Shown: positions 27,376 through 37,432 of the stretch, piece by piece | How the letters are laid out: each line of letters opens with the position of its first letter | How positions within the stretch are numbered: position 1 is the first letter of the stretch | Origin: Ketobacter sp. MCCC 1A13808 | Lineage (GTDB): Bacteria; Pseudomonadota; Gammaproteobacteria; Pseudomonadales; Ketobacteraceae | Direction: 5' to 3' | NCBI RefSeq assembly: GCF_009746715.1 | Contig: NZ_VRKW01000002.1 | Span: 606,637-670,636 of the forward strand | Length of the DNA: 64,000 bases | Notes under the pieces: generated by a model | What the model was told of the DNA's origin: nothing | The model's input: the letters and a program-made list of their open reading frames with translations, nothing else | Database searches by the model: none | Made by a program: the position numbers and the translations under genes

Positions 27376-28374
27376 TCAGAATAAGCGATTCGCCAGACCC
27401 AGGCTTTCGGGGTAAGGACTCAAGTAGTACTGAGAGCGAATATAATCATTTCCATATTGCCGGACATAGTGGTTCAGAAGCGTCAGCGGCGCTACCAGTG
27501 GCACAATTCCCTGACGATATTGATGAATAATTGATTCAATATTCTGCCTTGCTTGGGACGGTACCGAATTTTTTAAGTAGCCCAACACATGCATTAACGC
27601 ATTGCTGTGGTTGCGGGCATCTGCCGGCTTGGAAATCGCTTCCATAAAAGCGGCAAAGTAGTTTGGCAGCAATTGATCAAGCTCAGTGCGGTCGATGTTG
27701 GCCAGCAGTTTCCCCAGTGATTTGTAAGCAGCCTGATTATGGGCCATCAAAAGGTATTTGTAGCGACTGTGAAAGGTAATTAATTTTTTTGGTGTAGGCT
27801 GGTCTAAAACATCCACCCGAAAGTTTCGATGAGCGTACACCCGCAGGATAAAATTCTCACACAATTTGGCGTCGTGCAGGCGGCCCTCTTCTTCCAATGG
27901 TAACTGTGGATACTGCGCTTTTAATGCCGCCGTGAACAGGCCCGATACCCGCTGCTCATGAGGATAACCACTTGGCTGATAGACTTTTATTCTTTCCAAA
28001 CCGCAGCTGGGTGAGTTTTTCATTAGGATGTAGCCATCCAATTCCGCGAATTGATCAAGCTTACCTGCAAACCCTTGCCGCAGACGCGCGCTCAAATTGA
28101 CCCCAGGGCGATTACTGTAGGTTAATGTTGGGGAATCGGGTTGTCCCACCAAGCGCATGGCGGGTCTCGGAGTTCCAAAACCCGCCGCCATTTCCGGACA
28201 GAACGTTTGGTATGAAAAGTACTTACTGAGCTGCTGCAAGCATAATTTTGACTGACTGGCGCCGCCGTTGAAGCGCACCGGCTGGCCGGCCAAACAGGCA
28301 CTCAAACCCACCGGAATACGTTCATCCGGCTCCCTGTGTAACTCGATTGCATCTTCGCGTCTGGGGCTATTCAT
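27376..28374 (-). CDS. DUF523-DUF1722 fusion protein (YbgA family)
   Basis: 332 residues in two parts. The N-terminal DUF523 part has paired Cys motifs: GLSACLAGQPVRFNGG, TFCPEMAAGFGTPRPAMRL and MKNSPSCGLERIKVY. The C-terminal DUF1722 part has the typical FHSRYKYLLMAHNQAAYKSLG and ends in LNHYVRQYGNDYIRSQYYLSPYP. The family is usually next to photolyases or MerR light regulators, and the conserved Cys may hold an Fe-S cluster; function not established. AAAGGAG lies inside the upstream flavoprotein gene, which it overlaps by 8 bases, so the two are coupled. Confidence 0.88.
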   Translation of the reverse strand: MNSPRREDAIELHREPDERIPVGLSACLAGQPVRFNGGASQSKLCLQQLSKYFSYQTFCPEMAAGFGTPRPAMRLVGQPDSPTLTYSNRPGVNLSARLRQGFAGKLDQFAELDGYILMKNSPSCGLERIKVYQPSGYPHEQRVSGLFTAALKAQYPQLPLEEEGRLHDAKLCENFILRVYAHRNFRVDVLDQPTPKKLITFHSRYKYLLMAHNQAAYKSLGKLLANIDRTELDQLLPNYFAAFMEAISKPADARNHSNALMHVLGYLKNSVPSQARQNIESIIHQYRQGIVPLVAPLTLLNHYVRQYGNDYIRSQYYLSPYPESLGLANRLF

Positions 28375-29431
28375 CGCTTTTCTCCTTTGAACCGGTTTTA
28401 ATTATTTGCGCACTCACTAATTGTTGAGCGCTCATCAACGCGCCGTCAATTCCACCGCCCATCAACCAATCAGCACAAATCCCAATATTGAGTTGTTGGC
28501 TCCAGAGATAGCCGGGATCTTCTGAAGCGCAACGCTGCTGGGCAAGCAGCCAGCGATGGCAGGAGACTACGGCTGGGTCCGCAACACCGCCGACTGATCC
28601 CAGAAAAGCCTGCTTCATACTCTGCGCTACGTGCTCAGGCTGAGCATGCAAATGGTCGTCTGCCCAATTGAACGTACTGTGCAAGACCCAGTATTCACCT
28701 TCATGACGCCGGAACGGCTTACTGCTGTCGCGGATGGCTTCTGCCAGCACTGGATGCTCACCGCGATAAACATCCGCCAACTGCGGTTGCGCCGTAGAAA
28801 AATGCAAAACCGCGACCCATTGCGCCTGCGTCTGCCTGACTGCGTTATCCATAACCGGTAACCACGGGCCCGGCCAATCGAACAAGGGCCTGGTCTGTTG
28901 CGCCGGTGCGGTAATGATGATTTGCCTGGCCTTGGCAAAAAGAGCGCCCTGCTCGCCCAGCAATATCCAGTCCGTGTTCTCTCTTTCCAACCGGACAACC
29001 CTGCTGCAAGACATTACCGGAATCGTTGCAGTGAGATGCCGGTGCAAAAAGTTCATGCTGGGGGCACCGCACAACCGTTCCTCGTTGCTTGGTTTACTAC
29101 CCTCTCCAAAGTGACCGACAGCGAAGGACCACCGAGCGACGCAGCCCTGCTCCGACCAATGCTGCAGTCGCTCCCGCCAAAGCTGCGCTTGTTGAGTACC
29201 GCGCAACAAGCGCTCGTCGCTGAAACCCGGCGCACCCAAATCTACAACGCCCGCCGCCAGCTTGCGGCGACTGGCACGGCCACCGACGCCCCGACTTTTC
29301 TCAATCATACAGACGGTAAAACCCGATTCCGCCAGTATAGAGGCCGCTAAGCATCCAGCGGTGCCCGCCCCAACCACAGCCACATCGTAGGAATCGGTCA
29401 ACGAATTCTTCGAATCGGTTATAGTCAGCAT
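28367..29431 (-). CDS. FAD-dependent oxidoreductase of renalase/amine-oxidase type
   Basis: 354 residues. Dinucleotide motif DVAVVGAGTAGCLAASILAE, followed by IEKSRGVGGRASRRK (the second FAD contact of renalase-like flavoproteins) and VVDLGAPGFSDERL. The C-terminus ICADWLMGGGIDGALMSAQQL closes the FAD site. This family is a regular member of LitR/CarH light-response loci together with photolyase and DUF523/DUF1722 proteins. Here it is divergent from the MerR gene over a box array at 29450-29505. Substrate unknown. Confidence 0.85.
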   Translation of the reverse strand: MLTITDSKNSLTDSYDVAVVGAGTAGCLAASILAESGFTVCMIEKSRGVGGRASRRKLAAGVVDLGAPGFSDERLLRGTQQAQLWRERLQHWSEQGCVARWSFAVGHFGEGSKPSNEERLCGAPSMNFLHRHLTATIPVMSCSRVVRLERENTDWILLGEQGALFAKARQIIITAPAQQTRPLFDWPGPWLPVMDNAVRQTQAQWVAVLHFSTAQPQLADVYRGEHPVLAEAIRDSSKPFRRHEGEYWVLHSTFNWADDHLHAQPEHVAQSMKQAFLGSVGGVADPAVVSCHRWLLAQQRCASEDPGYLWSQQLNIGICADWLMGGGIDGALMSAQQLVSAQIIKTGSKEKSDE

Positions 29432-29449
29432 GTTTGGCCCTCAAATTTC

Positions 29450-29505
29450 CTATACAAACAATAGTATTGTATAAGTTATAATTGTACAAACATAAAATTG
29501 TACAA
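29450..29505. promoter_or_regulatory. Array of four TTGTAYAA-like boxes
   Basis: CTATACAA (29450-29457, inverted), TTGTATAA (29467-29474), TTGTACAA (29482-29489) and TTGTACAA (29498-29505) repeat every 15-17 bp between the flavoprotein and MerR genes. TTGTACAA is itself palindromic. The spacing is close to one and a half helical turns. Clustered TGTACA-type boxes are expected operators for LitR/CarH regulators, so auto- and divergent control by the gene at 29545 is likely. Confidence 0.6.
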
Positions 29506-29544
29506 GAATATATGTCACCTTCAGGCTAAAGGAGTTAGTAAGCG

Positions 29545-30432
29545 TTGTCAGACTCAGATCAAACCGGTACCAACCGATTCCCTATCAGGGAGCTTTGTGC
29601 GCGGACCCAGGTAAATAGTGTCACCTTGCGCGCGTGGGAGCGCCGTTACGGACTGCTCAAGCCCCAACGCACCGACAAAGGCCATCGGCTGTATAGCGAA
29701 ACGGATGTAAAGCGGGTGGAACAAATAGTGAAATGGATCGGGCGTGGCGTTCCAGTCAGCCGTGTTAAGGACTTGTTGGACACGCCGACGGTTAAAACAC
29801 CCATGGATACGGAAACTTCCGCAGACAATGGTGCATGGCAGCACGCGACCACTCGCCTCAGCTCAGCAGTGCAGAGTATGTCTGCCGCCAAGGTAGACTC
29901 CTGCCTGCACGAGTACTTTCTGAATTATCCCGTGGACACTTGCCGCATTCACCTACTGGAACCCGTGTTTCGTTCGCTACAATCCAGTTCAAGCGGGTTG
30001 GCGGCCAGCGCATTCCTGCAAAGCGAGCTGATGCGCTATGTCGTGCAGCGCTTAGCCCAGAGCAAAAACGCGACCGGCTCAACCGAGCTGCAACTAATCT
30101 GTGGCGAAAATACCCCGATTTGGCGGTTGGCAATGGCTGCATTGTCTCTAACAGACGCGGGACAACCGGTTCAACTTATCAATCAACCCTGCAGCGTAAA
30201 AGTATGGCTTGATCTGATCAAGACTGCCCCCCGAAAACCACGACTGATATTTCAAAACGGCATTTGGCGCGCAGAAGAAAAAGCGCAGATTACAACGATA
30301 CTGGGTCCGGAGTTGTGGCTTTGCGGCGCGGCGCCGATGACTTCAGGTATTGCGGAGCAACATCCCGATATCGGTACCGCATTTTATCCCACGCCGGAGA
30401 GTGCGATCGCGGCCCTGCTGCACCGCAGCTGA
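29545..30432 (+). CDS. MerR-family regulator, LitR/CarH-like
   Basis: 295 residues from a TTG start with AAAGGAG 10 bases upstream. The MerR winged helix is at residues 12-80 (FPIRELCARTQVNSVTLRAWERRYGLLKPQRTD in two halves, then GHRLYSETDVKRVEQI). The C-terminal 180 residues have the length of a CarH/LitR sensor region, but I see no DxHxxG cobalamin motif, so this is most like the B12-independent class of LitR found in pseudomonads, some of which work with a LOV photoreceptor. It probably represses the divergent flavoprotein/DUF523 genes in the dark. No photolyase or LOV gene is in the window. Confidence 0.82.
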   Translation: MSDSDQTGTNRFPIRELCARTQVNSVTLRAWERRYGLLKPQRTDKGHRLYSETDVKRVEQIVKWIGRGVPVSRVKDLLDTPTVKTPMDTETSADNGAWQHATTRLSSAVQSMSAAKVDSCLHEYFLNYPVDTCRIHLLEPVFRSLQSSSSGLAASAFLQSELMRYVVQRLAQSKNATGSTELQLICGENTPIWRLAMAALSLTDAGQPVQLINQPCSVKVWLDLIKTAPRKPRLIFQNGIWRAEEKAQITTILGPELWLCGAAPMTSGIAEQHPDIGTAFYPTPESAIAALLHRS

Positions 30433-30529
30433 GACAGGCCTGATTCGCCGCTTCGGTAAAAGTTCATATTTCTTGCAATATTCCAAACCATACTGAATTT
30501 AAGCGGGTTTAATTTTCAGCAATTGGTGG

Positions 30530-31687
30530 GTGACAGCAGTGAAATCGATTCTTTGGGTCGGAGGCATAATGGCAGTGGTGATTGCCATTGGGTGGTGGGC
30601 CACGTCCGACAGCGAGCCGGAGCATAGCGGAGCTACCGTGAGCGTCAAACGCGGCGACATCGAAAAAGTCGTAACGGCTCAAGGCAGTATTCAGCCTCGC
30701 TCTTATGTTGATGTGGGAGCGCAGGTTTCCGGACAATTAAATCATCTGCACGTTTCAGTAGGAGACACGGTCAGCAAAGGGCAACTACTAGCAGAAATCG
30801 ATGCTGCCGTACAACAGGCCCGCGTTGATGCCGACCGCGCACAGCTGGATGCACTCAGAGCCCAACTATCGCAAGCCAAAGCGCAATGGAAGTTAGCCCG
30901 TCTGCAATACGAGCGTCAAGACAATCTCCGCAAGGCCAACGCCACTAGTGAGGATGAATACCAAATTGCAGAAGCCTCGGTGGCCAGCGCTGAAGCACAA
31001 GTGAAAGCCTTGCAGGCACAAATAAAACAAACCACATCCACGCTCACTGAAGATGAGGCTACTCTTGGCTACACTCGTATTTTCGCCCCCATGGACGGCA
31101 TTGTTGTCAGCTTGGAAGTGCGGGAGGGAGTAACCCTGAACACCAACCAGACTACACCGCTGCTAATGCGTATAGCCGACTTATCTACCGTCACTGTAGA
31201 AGCGGAAGTCTCAGAAGCGGACGTCACCCAATTGAACATCGGGATGCCGGTCTACTTTTCCCTTATTGGTAGTTCCAACCGCACCTGGAACAGCACGCTA
31301 CGGCAGATCTTACCGACGCCTCTGGTTGAAAATAATGTGGTGCTGTATACCGCCCTATTCGATGTGGAAAATACCGGTGGCTATCTGATGTCTGGCATGA
31401 CAGCGCAAATCTCATTTGTTCTGGCGTCAGCGGCACACACCATCCTGGTGCCCGTAGCGGCACTGGAACCGTTACCAACAGACCCGAAATCCCCGGCCAG
31501 ACGCTACCAGGTCGCAGTAAAGCAAGGCGAAAAAATCACGCAACGGGAGGTCAGCGTCGGCGTCCGCAACCGGATTCAGGCGCAGATCCAGTCCGGGCTG
31601 AAAGAAGGTGAGCTCGTGGTATTAGCCGGTGCGAAAGAGCCCGTTATTCAGAAAGCCCGAAGACCTCGCGGACCGGGACTATTCTGA
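30530..31687 (+). CDS. macA: MacA-type periplasmic adaptor
   Basis: 385 residues from GTG 30530 (a second GTG at 30539 is possible). One N-terminal membrane anchor ([17 protein letters not shown]), lipoyl half-motifs [17 protein letters not shown] and [17 protein letters not shown], between them a long coiled-coil hairpin (residues about 95-165), then beta-barrel and membrane-proximal domains ([20 protein letters not shown]). It links the inner-membrane MacB-type ATPase to an outer-membrane channel. First of three genes for a complete tripartite exporter; its stop overlaps the macB start by one base. Confidence 0.9.
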   Translation: MTAVKSILWVGGIMAVVIAIGWWATSDSEPEHSGATVSVKRGDIEKVVTAQGSIQPRSYVDVGAQVSGQLNHLHVSVGDTVSKGQLLAEIDAAVQQARVDADRAQLDALRAQLSQAKAQWKLARLQYERQDNLRKANATSEDEYQIAEASVASAEAQVKALQAQIKQTTSTLTEDEATLGYTRIFAPMDGIVVSLEVREGVTLNTNQTTPLLMRIADLSTVTVEAEVSEADVTQLNIGMPVYFSLIGSSNRTWNSTLRQILPTPLVENNVVLYTALFDVENTGGYLMSGMTAQISFVLASAAHTILVPVAALEPLPTDPKSPARRYQVAVKQGEKITQREVSVGVRNRIQAQIQSGLKEGELVVLAGAKEPVIQKARRPRGPGLF

Positions 31688-33627
31688 TGGATTGCCCGAC
31701 TCAACAGGCCTTGATCTCACTGCGGGGCGTTGGCAAAACGTTCGGCCACGGTGAACTTGCCGTTCAGGTATTAAAAAATATAAACCTGGACATCCAAGCC
31801 GGCGAGTTCGTGGCCATTGTGGGCGCCAGCGGCTCCGGCAAATCCACGCTGATGTATCTGCTGGGATGCCTGGATACGCCCTCCTGCGGCGAATACTATT
31901 TTGGCGGTGAACCCGTTAAGCAGCTGAATTCAGATCAGCTTGCCCGCTTACGCCGTGAAGGATTTGGTTTCGTTTTCCAGAGTTACCATTTGATTGCCAA
32001 TGCCACGGCTCTGGAAAACGTGGAAGTACCTGCCATCTACGCAGGCCTTTCCCGCCAGCAACGTCGTGACCGGGCACGTGCATTATTGCAACGGCTGGGA
32101 TTGGGTGAACGAACAGAATACAAACCCGGACAACTGTCAGGCGGCCAGCAACAGAGAGTGTCGATCGCACGTGCATTAATTAATGGCGGGCAGGTCATCC
32201 TTGCAGACGAACCCACCGGCGCACTGGACAGTAGAAGTGGTGCCGAAGTCATGGCCCTGCTAGAGGAACTGGCGGACCAGGGCCATACCGTCATTATCAT
32301 TACCCACGACCGGGAGGTAGCCAGTCGCGCACGCCGGCGAATTGAAATCCTGGATGGTGACATCATTGCCGATAGCGGCGAACACGCCGACGCGGCACTG
32401 GCAGCATACCAACCGGCGTCCCGCGCTGACCCAAACCCCGCAGAAGAATTAAAAGAAGCCGCGGGCATGGCATTTCGCTCCCTGCACGCTAATTTATTTC
32501 GCACCCTACTCACGCTATTGGGCATTGTAATTGGGGTCGCCTCGGTAGTCGCCATGCTGGCCATTGGCGAAGGCGCAAAACAATCGGTTCTTCAGCGCAT
32601 TAACTCTATGGGCTCCAACCTGCTAATGGTTCACCCCCAGGGCAGGGGGCGCTTGGGTGAAAATGGCGTGGTCTCGTTGGTACCGCACGATGCAGACACC
32701 CTGAGCCAGCTGCCGAACGTGGCTAACGCGGTGCCTGAAAATGAAGGCAATGTGACTGCACGGGCCGGAGCCGAAGATATCAACACCAACGTAACCGCAA
32801 CCACCTGGCGCTACCCTGAGCAGCGGAACTGGCCAGTAGTGTGGGGCACATTTTTCACACCGGAAGATGAGCAAAGTTATGCTACCGTGGCGGTGATCGG
32901 ACAAACCGTCTCCTCGTCTTTATTTCAAAATAAAGATCCACTCGGCCGCTATATCCTGCTCAACAATGTGCCATTTCAGGTAATCGGCATTATGGATGAA
33001 AAAGGCGCTACCGGCTGGGGAAGAGACGCAGACGATGTTATTTTTGTGCCGTTATCCACGGGCAATCTAAGGCTGTTTGGACAATCCAATGTGCGGTCTA
33101 TAACTCTCTCCGTTGCCGACACGACCGCGATGTCGAGTGTTGAAAAAGAAATTGAAGGCGCACTCAAAGAACTGCACGGGAACGCGGATTTTCGCATACG
33201 TAATATGGCGGATATTATTGAGGCCGTTTCCGAAACCCAAAACACGCTGACCGTCTTGCTCGGTTCCATTGCGGCAATTTCTCTCTTGGTCGGAGGGATT
33301 GGCGTGATGAACATCATGCTGGTCAGTGTCACGGAACGCATCCATGAAATTGGCTTGCGGGTTGCGACCGGAGCACGTACACGCAATATCCTGCAGCAAT
33401 TTCTGGTAGAAGCAATCGCAGTAGCCGCGCTGGGCGGTGTCCTCGGCGTGGTGCTGGGGATTATCGTTGGCCTCATTGTCGGCCAACTCGGAATGTCCGT
33501 GGTGTTTTCAATTTCCACAATGATTCTGGCGTTCGCCTGTGCCGCAGGCACCGGTTTGATTTTCGGGTTCGCGCCGGCGCTGAAGGCGGCAAGGCTGAAT
33601 CCGGTTGTGGCACTGTCCAGTGACTGA
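31687..33627 (+). CDS. macB: MacB-type ABC exporter (ATPase-permease fusion)
   Basis: 646 residues. N-terminal ATPase: Walker [10 protein letters not shown], signature [15 protein letters not shown], Walker [13 protein letters not shown] and H-loop ITHD. A linker leads to a membrane helix ([21 protein letters not shown]), a periplasmic domain of about 220 residues, and three C-terminal helices ([38 protein letters not shown] and a last one). MacB works by mechanotransmission on periplasmic substrates such as macrolides, lipopeptides or virulence factors. Coupled to macA and followed by its outer-membrane partner. Confidence 0.95.
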   Translation: MDCPTQQALISLRGVGKTFGHGELAVQVLKNINLDIQAGEFVAIVGASGSGKSTLMYLLGCLDTPSCGEYYFGGEPVKQLNSDQLARLRREGFGFVFQSYHLIANATALENVEVPAIYAGLSRQQRRDRARALLQRLGLGERTEYKPGQLSGGQQQRVSIARALINGGQVILADEPTGALDSRSGAEVMALLEELADQGHTVIIITHDREVASRARRRIEILDGDIIADSGEHADAALAAYQPASRADPNPAEELKEAAGMAFRSLHANLFRTLLTLLGIVIGVASVVAMLAIGEGAKQSVLQRINSMGSNLLMVHPQGRGRLGENGVVSLVPHDADTLSQLPNVANAVPENEGNVTARAGAEDINTNVTATTWRYPEQRNWPVVWGTFFTPEDEQSYATVAVIGQTVSSSLFQNKDPLGRYILLNNVPFQVIGIMDEKGATGWGRDADDVIFVPLSTGNLRLFGQSNVRSITLSVADTTAMSSVEKEIEGALKELHGNADFRIRNMADIIEAVSETQNTLTVLLGSIAAISLLVGGIGVMNIMLVSVTERIHEIGLRVATGARTRNILQQFLVEAIAVAALGGVLGVVLGIIVGLIVGQLGMSVVFSISTMILAFACAAGTGLIFGFAPALKAARLNPVVALSSD

Positions 33628-33679
33628 AATCCTGCAGCATAATGTTTTTCGCAACAGCCAAATAATTTTCGTAAAGAGC

Positions 33680-35104
33680 ATGAATCGCATGGCATCACCT
33701 CACTTGAATCTTATCCCCAAGCCAATACGCGACGGCAAATTAGCTTCACTTTGTATGCTGGCGGTATTGATCTCTGCCTGCACTTTGTCGCCAGAAGTTG
33801 AGCGTCCTGCTGTACCGGTGGTAAGCAATTGGGACTATGCAGACGACTCGACGCAACATACACCGCCACCACCGGCTGATTGGTGGCGGGGATTTGGCTC
33901 ACAACCACTGGATCAATTGGTGCGAAGGGCTCTGCAACAAAACCTGGAAATCGCAGCGGCCCAGGCACGATTACGACAGGCCCAGTCCCAGGTCACCATA
34001 GCCTCCGCTTCGTTGTGGCCATCGCTATCGCTTTCCGGTCTGGCAGAACACAGCGGGAGCAGCCAAAACAGCGACCGTGATCACGCTTATTCTGCGGCAG
34101 GCGCGGCCAGCTATGAGCTGGACCTATGGGGTTCTAACCGAGCCACTCGTAATGCCGCAATCGCGCAACGGGATGCCGTTCAGTTTGATCAAGCAACCGT
34201 TCGCACTACCACGGTTGCATCGGTGGTCAATCGCTATCTGGAATGGTTGGCGCTGGAAGAACGCATTCGGGTAGCTAACAACAATCTAACCAACGCGCAA
34301 CAAGTTCTGGACGTGGTAGAGGCGCGCTATCGTTACGGTGCCGACACGGCACTGTCACTAGCACAGCAACGGGCACAAGTGGCAAGCCAGACAGCAGCGA
34401 TACCTTCACTGCAACAGCAAGCCAGGCAGGCGCGCGCAGCACTCGCCGTTTTGTCAGGCCGACCGGCACAGGGATTTACTCTGGAAAGCACCCGCTTGGA
34501 TCATCTCCGACTACCGGAAACCACTCAGGATCTGCCCGCTGCGGTATTAGCCCGCCGCCCGGATGTGCAACAGGCAGAAGCGATACTGCAAGCAGCCGGT
34601 GCCAACATCGTGGTGGCAAGAGCAGCGCTGTATCCCAGCCTGCGCCTAAATGGCTCTTTGCAGTGGCAGAATGCGCATTCCGGTGATTTGTTTTCGTCTG
34701 ACCCGTTGTGGTCACTCGCCGGTTCGGTTACCCAGTCACTGTTCCTGGGTGGCAGCCTGCGCGCACAAGTAGAGACCAGCCGATCGGTGTATGAAGAATT
34801 AGCTGCAGATTACGTGCGCACCGTGCTCTCTGCGCTGGCAGATGCCGACCTGGCACTGGCGAATGTTCTCTCCCTGCAACGTCAACTGGAAGCTCAGATT
34901 GAACAGGAAAATCAGGCCCGAATCGCAAATGAATTGGCACAAACCCGTTACCGCGCGGGTGGAGTGGATTTGCTCACTGTACTGGAGACACAGCGCTCAC
35001 TGTTCAGTGCGCAGGATAGCCGCCTGCAATTGCAGCTCGCTCGCTTTCAGGGAATGGTTACCCTCTATCGGGAATTAGGGGCAGTACCGCCTCCCGATCT
35101 ATAA
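33680..35104 (+). CDS. Outer-membrane efflux lipoprotein, NodT/OprM family
   Basis: 474 residues from ATG 33680; the frame is open back into macB but the signal peptide begins here. Lipobox LISACTL about 30 residues in, then PEVERPAVPVVSNW and DWWRGFGSQPLDQLVRRAL, the standard opening of NodT-type channels. Two copies of the coiled-coil/beta repeat follow (NLEIAAAQARLRQAQSQV and VLARRPDVQQAEAILQAAGANI). It forms the trimeric exit duct of the MacAB system encoded immediately upstream. Confidence 0.93.
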   Translation: MNRMASPHLNLIPKPIRDGKLASLCMLAVLISACTLSPEVERPAVPVVSNWDYADDSTQHTPPPPADWWRGFGSQPLDQLVRRALQQNLEIAAAQARLRQAQSQVTIASASLWPSLSLSGLAEHSGSSQNSDRDHAYSAAGAASYELDLWGSNRATRNAAIAQRDAVQFDQATVRTTTVASVVNRYLEWLALEERIRVANNNLTNAQQVLDVVEARYRYGADTALSLAQQRAQVASQTAAIPSLQQQARQARAALAVLSGRPAQGFTLESTRLDHLRLPETTQDLPAAVLARRPDVQQAEAILQAAGANIVVARAALYPSLRLNGSLQWQNAHSGDLFSSDPLWSLAGSVTQSLFLGGSLRAQVETSRSVYEELAADYVRTVLSALADADLALANVLSLQRQLEAQIEQENQARIANELAQTRYRAGGVDLLTVLETQRSLFSAQDSRLQLQLARFQGMVTLYRELGAVPPPDL

Positions 35105-35220
35105 TCAGTCGAAAACTACCTCCGAGAATGTAAAACCGATATAAAATCCGGTGCGCAACAAGCGCAGCACTGTTAAGGTAAGTCTGAATTTCACCGACAG
35201 TTACCCCAATCGAGGTCACT

Positions 35221-35676
35221 ATGATATTGACAATCCCGCTGCATGTTCTCGGCGCGGTTATTTGGGTAGGCGGGATGTTTTTCGCTTATATGGCGCTACG
35301 GCCCGCCGCCGCGCAAATGCTGGAACCCCCCTTGCGATTGATGCTTTGGGTAGGGGTATTTAACCGCTTCTTCCCCTGGGTATGGGTGGCGATCGCAATT
35401 CTTCTGCTTACGGGGTTCTGGATGGTGTTCGCTGTGATGGGCGGAATGGGCGGTGTAGGACTTCATGTCCACCTTATGCTTACCCTGGGCATTGCAATGA
35501 TGCTGATATTCGCCCATTTGTACTTTGCACCCTTCAAGCGCCTGAAGTTAGCCGTGCAAAATGAAGACTGGCCCGAGGGTGGTAAGCGCCTGGTACAGAT
35601 TCGTCGCACGGTGGGATTGAATTTATGTTTGGGTATTCTCACCGTGGTGGTGGCTACCGCAGGGCATTACATTTGA
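35221..35676 (+). CDS. CopD-domain membrane protein
   Basis: 151 residues with four hydrophobic helices. The start LHVLGAVIWVGGMFFAYMALRP, a conserved His near an invariant WVGG, is the CopD signature; further His residues lie in VGLHVHLMLTLG and in MMLIFAHLYFAPFKRL. CopD proteins are thought to take part in copper entry to the cytoplasm or heme-protein-like electron transfer; stand-alone short forms such as this are common and uncharacterised. GAGG 8 bases before the ATG. Next gene starts 25 bp downstream. Confidence 0.82.
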   Translation: MILTIPLHVLGAVIWVGGMFFAYMALRPAAAQMLEPPLRLMLWVGVFNRFFPWVWVAIAILLLTGFWMVFAVMGGMGGVGLHVHLMLTLGIAMMLIFAHLYFAPFKRLKLAVQNEDWPEGGKRLVQIRRTVGLNLCLGILTVVVATAGHYI

Positions 35677-35701
35677 AAATTAGCAGGAAGACAAGAGCTG
35701 A

Positions 35702-36703
35702 ATGGATCCTCTAACACAAGGCGTGCTGGGCGCCGCTGCGGGACAATTAAAGAGTAAGCGTGAACACCTCCTTTACGGCACGGTGTTAGGCGCATTAGGT
35801 GGAATGGCCGCGGATTTAGATATCTTGATCAGATCAATGACGGATCCGATGCTCGCCCTGACTTTTCATCGTCACTTCACTCACTCCCTTTTCTTTATTC
35901 CTATTGGCGGAGCGATCTGTGGTATCGCGCTTTATTTTTTACTGGGCAGGCGATGGCAATTAACGTTGCCGCAAACCATAACCTGGTGTGTGCTCGGTTA
36001 CGCAACTCATGCTTTGCTGGATGGTTGTACCTCCTATGGTACTCAGCTTTTATGGCCGCTGAGCAATAAGCGATTTTCGTGGGATATCATCGCTGTTGTC
36101 GATTTTCTATTTACAGTTCCCCTTTTGGTCGCTGTCTGGCTAACCCTTAAAACCCAATCTAAATACTGGCTCGTGGGGGGGCTGATATGGTGCTGTTGTT
36201 ATCTGAGCTTTGGATTTATACAACATCAACGGGCCGTCAAAATCGGACAGGAAATCGCGCAAAGCAGAGATCACCAGGGTGTCATAATCGAAGCCAAGCC
36301 AAGTTTGGGTAATTTATGGGTGTGGAAATCCGTGTACGAACATGACGGTCTTTTTTATGTCGATGCAGTGAAACCGGGCATTTCAAGCGAAATGATATGG
36401 CTAGGCGATTCTATAAAAAAGTTAGATATCGCAAGAGACCTTCCCTGGCTGGACAAGAACTCTCAGCAATATAAAGACGTATTGAAATTTAATTGGTTTT
36501 CAGCAGGCTATACCGCAATAGATCCGGATAATTCCAATCGTATCGTAGATATTCGTTACTCTTTATTGCCCCAGGAGATTAATCCGCTGTGGGGCATCGA
36601 GTTATCGCAGCAGAAACCAGTCAATGATCACGTAACGTATTACACCCAACGAGATAATCCGGGGCAGGCGCTGCAAGCACTTATTAACATGGTAATGGAG
36701 TAA
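35702..36703 (+). CDS. YdjM-family membrane-bound metal-dependent hydrolase
   Basis: 333 residues. The N-terminus MDPLTQGVLGAAAGQ, then GMAADLDILIRS, HRHFTHSLFFIPIGG and GYATHALLDGCTSYGTQLLWP are the His/Asp motifs of the YdjM (LexA-binding, membrane-associated hydrolase) family, with at least four membrane helices in the first 190 residues. The periplasmic C-terminal half (about 130 residues) carries no domain I recognise. Known only as a predicted metal-dependent phosphatase/hydrolase. Probably in one transcript with the CopD-like gene. Confidence 0.85.
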   Translation: MDPLTQGVLGAAAGQLKSKREHLLYGTVLGALGGMAADLDILIRSMTDPMLALTFHRHFTHSLFFIPIGGAICGIALYFLLGRRWQLTLPQTITWCVLGYATHALLDGCTSYGTQLLWPLSNKRFSWDIIAVVDFLFTVPLLVAVWLTLKTQSKYWLVGGLIWCCCYLSFGFIQHQRAVKIGQEIAQSRDHQGVIIEAKPSLGNLWVWKSVYEHDGLFYVDAVKPGISSEMIWLGDSIKKLDIARDLPWLDKNSQQYKDVLKFNWFSAGYTAIDPDNSNRIVDIRYSLLPQEINPLWGIELSQQKPVNDHVTYYTQRDNPGQALQALINMVME

Positions 36704-36724
36704 CACACGAAGCAAACACTTCGC

Positions 36725-37177
36725 CTAACTACAACCTTCTGTGTTTTTTGAGAGCATCACATTGGGTGTATTGCGAACCAGCGCTGCTGCGTCCATCGCA
36801 CCAGCTTCAATTAATATAAGCTTGCCTGCCCGAAATGAAAATCGAATAATATCAGGCTGTTCACCGACGGCATTTATTACACTGAATTCACCGCATACGA
36901 ATTCCACTCCCCCTTCACCATAAACTGATCGCACGTTCTGGAATAATATATGTCCGTGCTCAACCTGCAGTTGTGAGTGCACCGCTGCCTTGGCCTGCTT
37001 CACAATGGTTTTTTCGAATACGGGAGCGGCGGTCACCGCCAGTTCAGGAACCGGCTCCGCCACTGCTTCGGGTTTGGGTTTAAATTCATAGACTTCAGCA
37101 CCAAAAGTGTGAACTGACAAGATTACAAATACGAGCGCCAGAAATTTCAAGGTAACCCCCTGATAGCAATGCATCAC
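36725..37177 (-). CDS. Periplasmic hypothetical protein
   Basis: 150 residues. A signal peptide (LKFLALVFVILSVHTFGAEV) is followed by a Pro/Glu/Val-rich linker, then a small domain with two Cys (FVCGEFSVINAV and the C-terminal NTEGCS) that may form a disulfide. QLQVEHGHILFQNVRSVYG resembles small periplasmic domains of unknown function. It is convergent with the YdjM-like gene, 21 bp away, and separated from the crotonase gene by 255 bp. Confidence 0.65.
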   Translation of the reverse strand: MMHCYQGVTLKFLALVFVILSVHTFGAEVYEFKPKPEAVAEPVPELAVTAAPVFEKTIVKQAKAAVHSQLQVEHGHILFQNVRSVYGEGGVEFVCGEFSVINAVGEQPDIIRFSFRAGKLILIEAGAMDAAALVRNTPNVMLSKNTEGCS

Positions 37178-37303
37178 AATTGATGCAGTCAGCCTGCCGG
37201 TCTAATCACACACTGAAATTTTCTACAGTGTACACTGCCGGATTAATTAGATAATTAACACAGTTTGAAGAGTTGGGGAAGATGAGTTTTTCTGAATGGT
37301 AAA

Positions 37304-37421
37304 GCGCACTGCACTTATAATTGCATTTAGAACTGCACTTAAGGCGGGCGCTTTAATAGAAACGAATTAGTCTTGGTGTACGGAATTAAAACTGCACTGT
37401 TAACGTTGCAGTCTTTGCTTT
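37304..37421. repeat. ACTGCAC repeats and a short hairpin
   Basis: The gap 37178-37432 has no gene. It holds three copies of ACTGCAC (near 37308, 37332 and 37391); the last is part of an inverted repeat ACTGCA/TGCAGT with a 10-base loop followed by a T-rich stretch, which could act as the terminator of the unknown upstream transcription or simply be a degenerate repeat. Confidence 0.3.
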
Positions 37422-37432
37422 TCTAACACATC

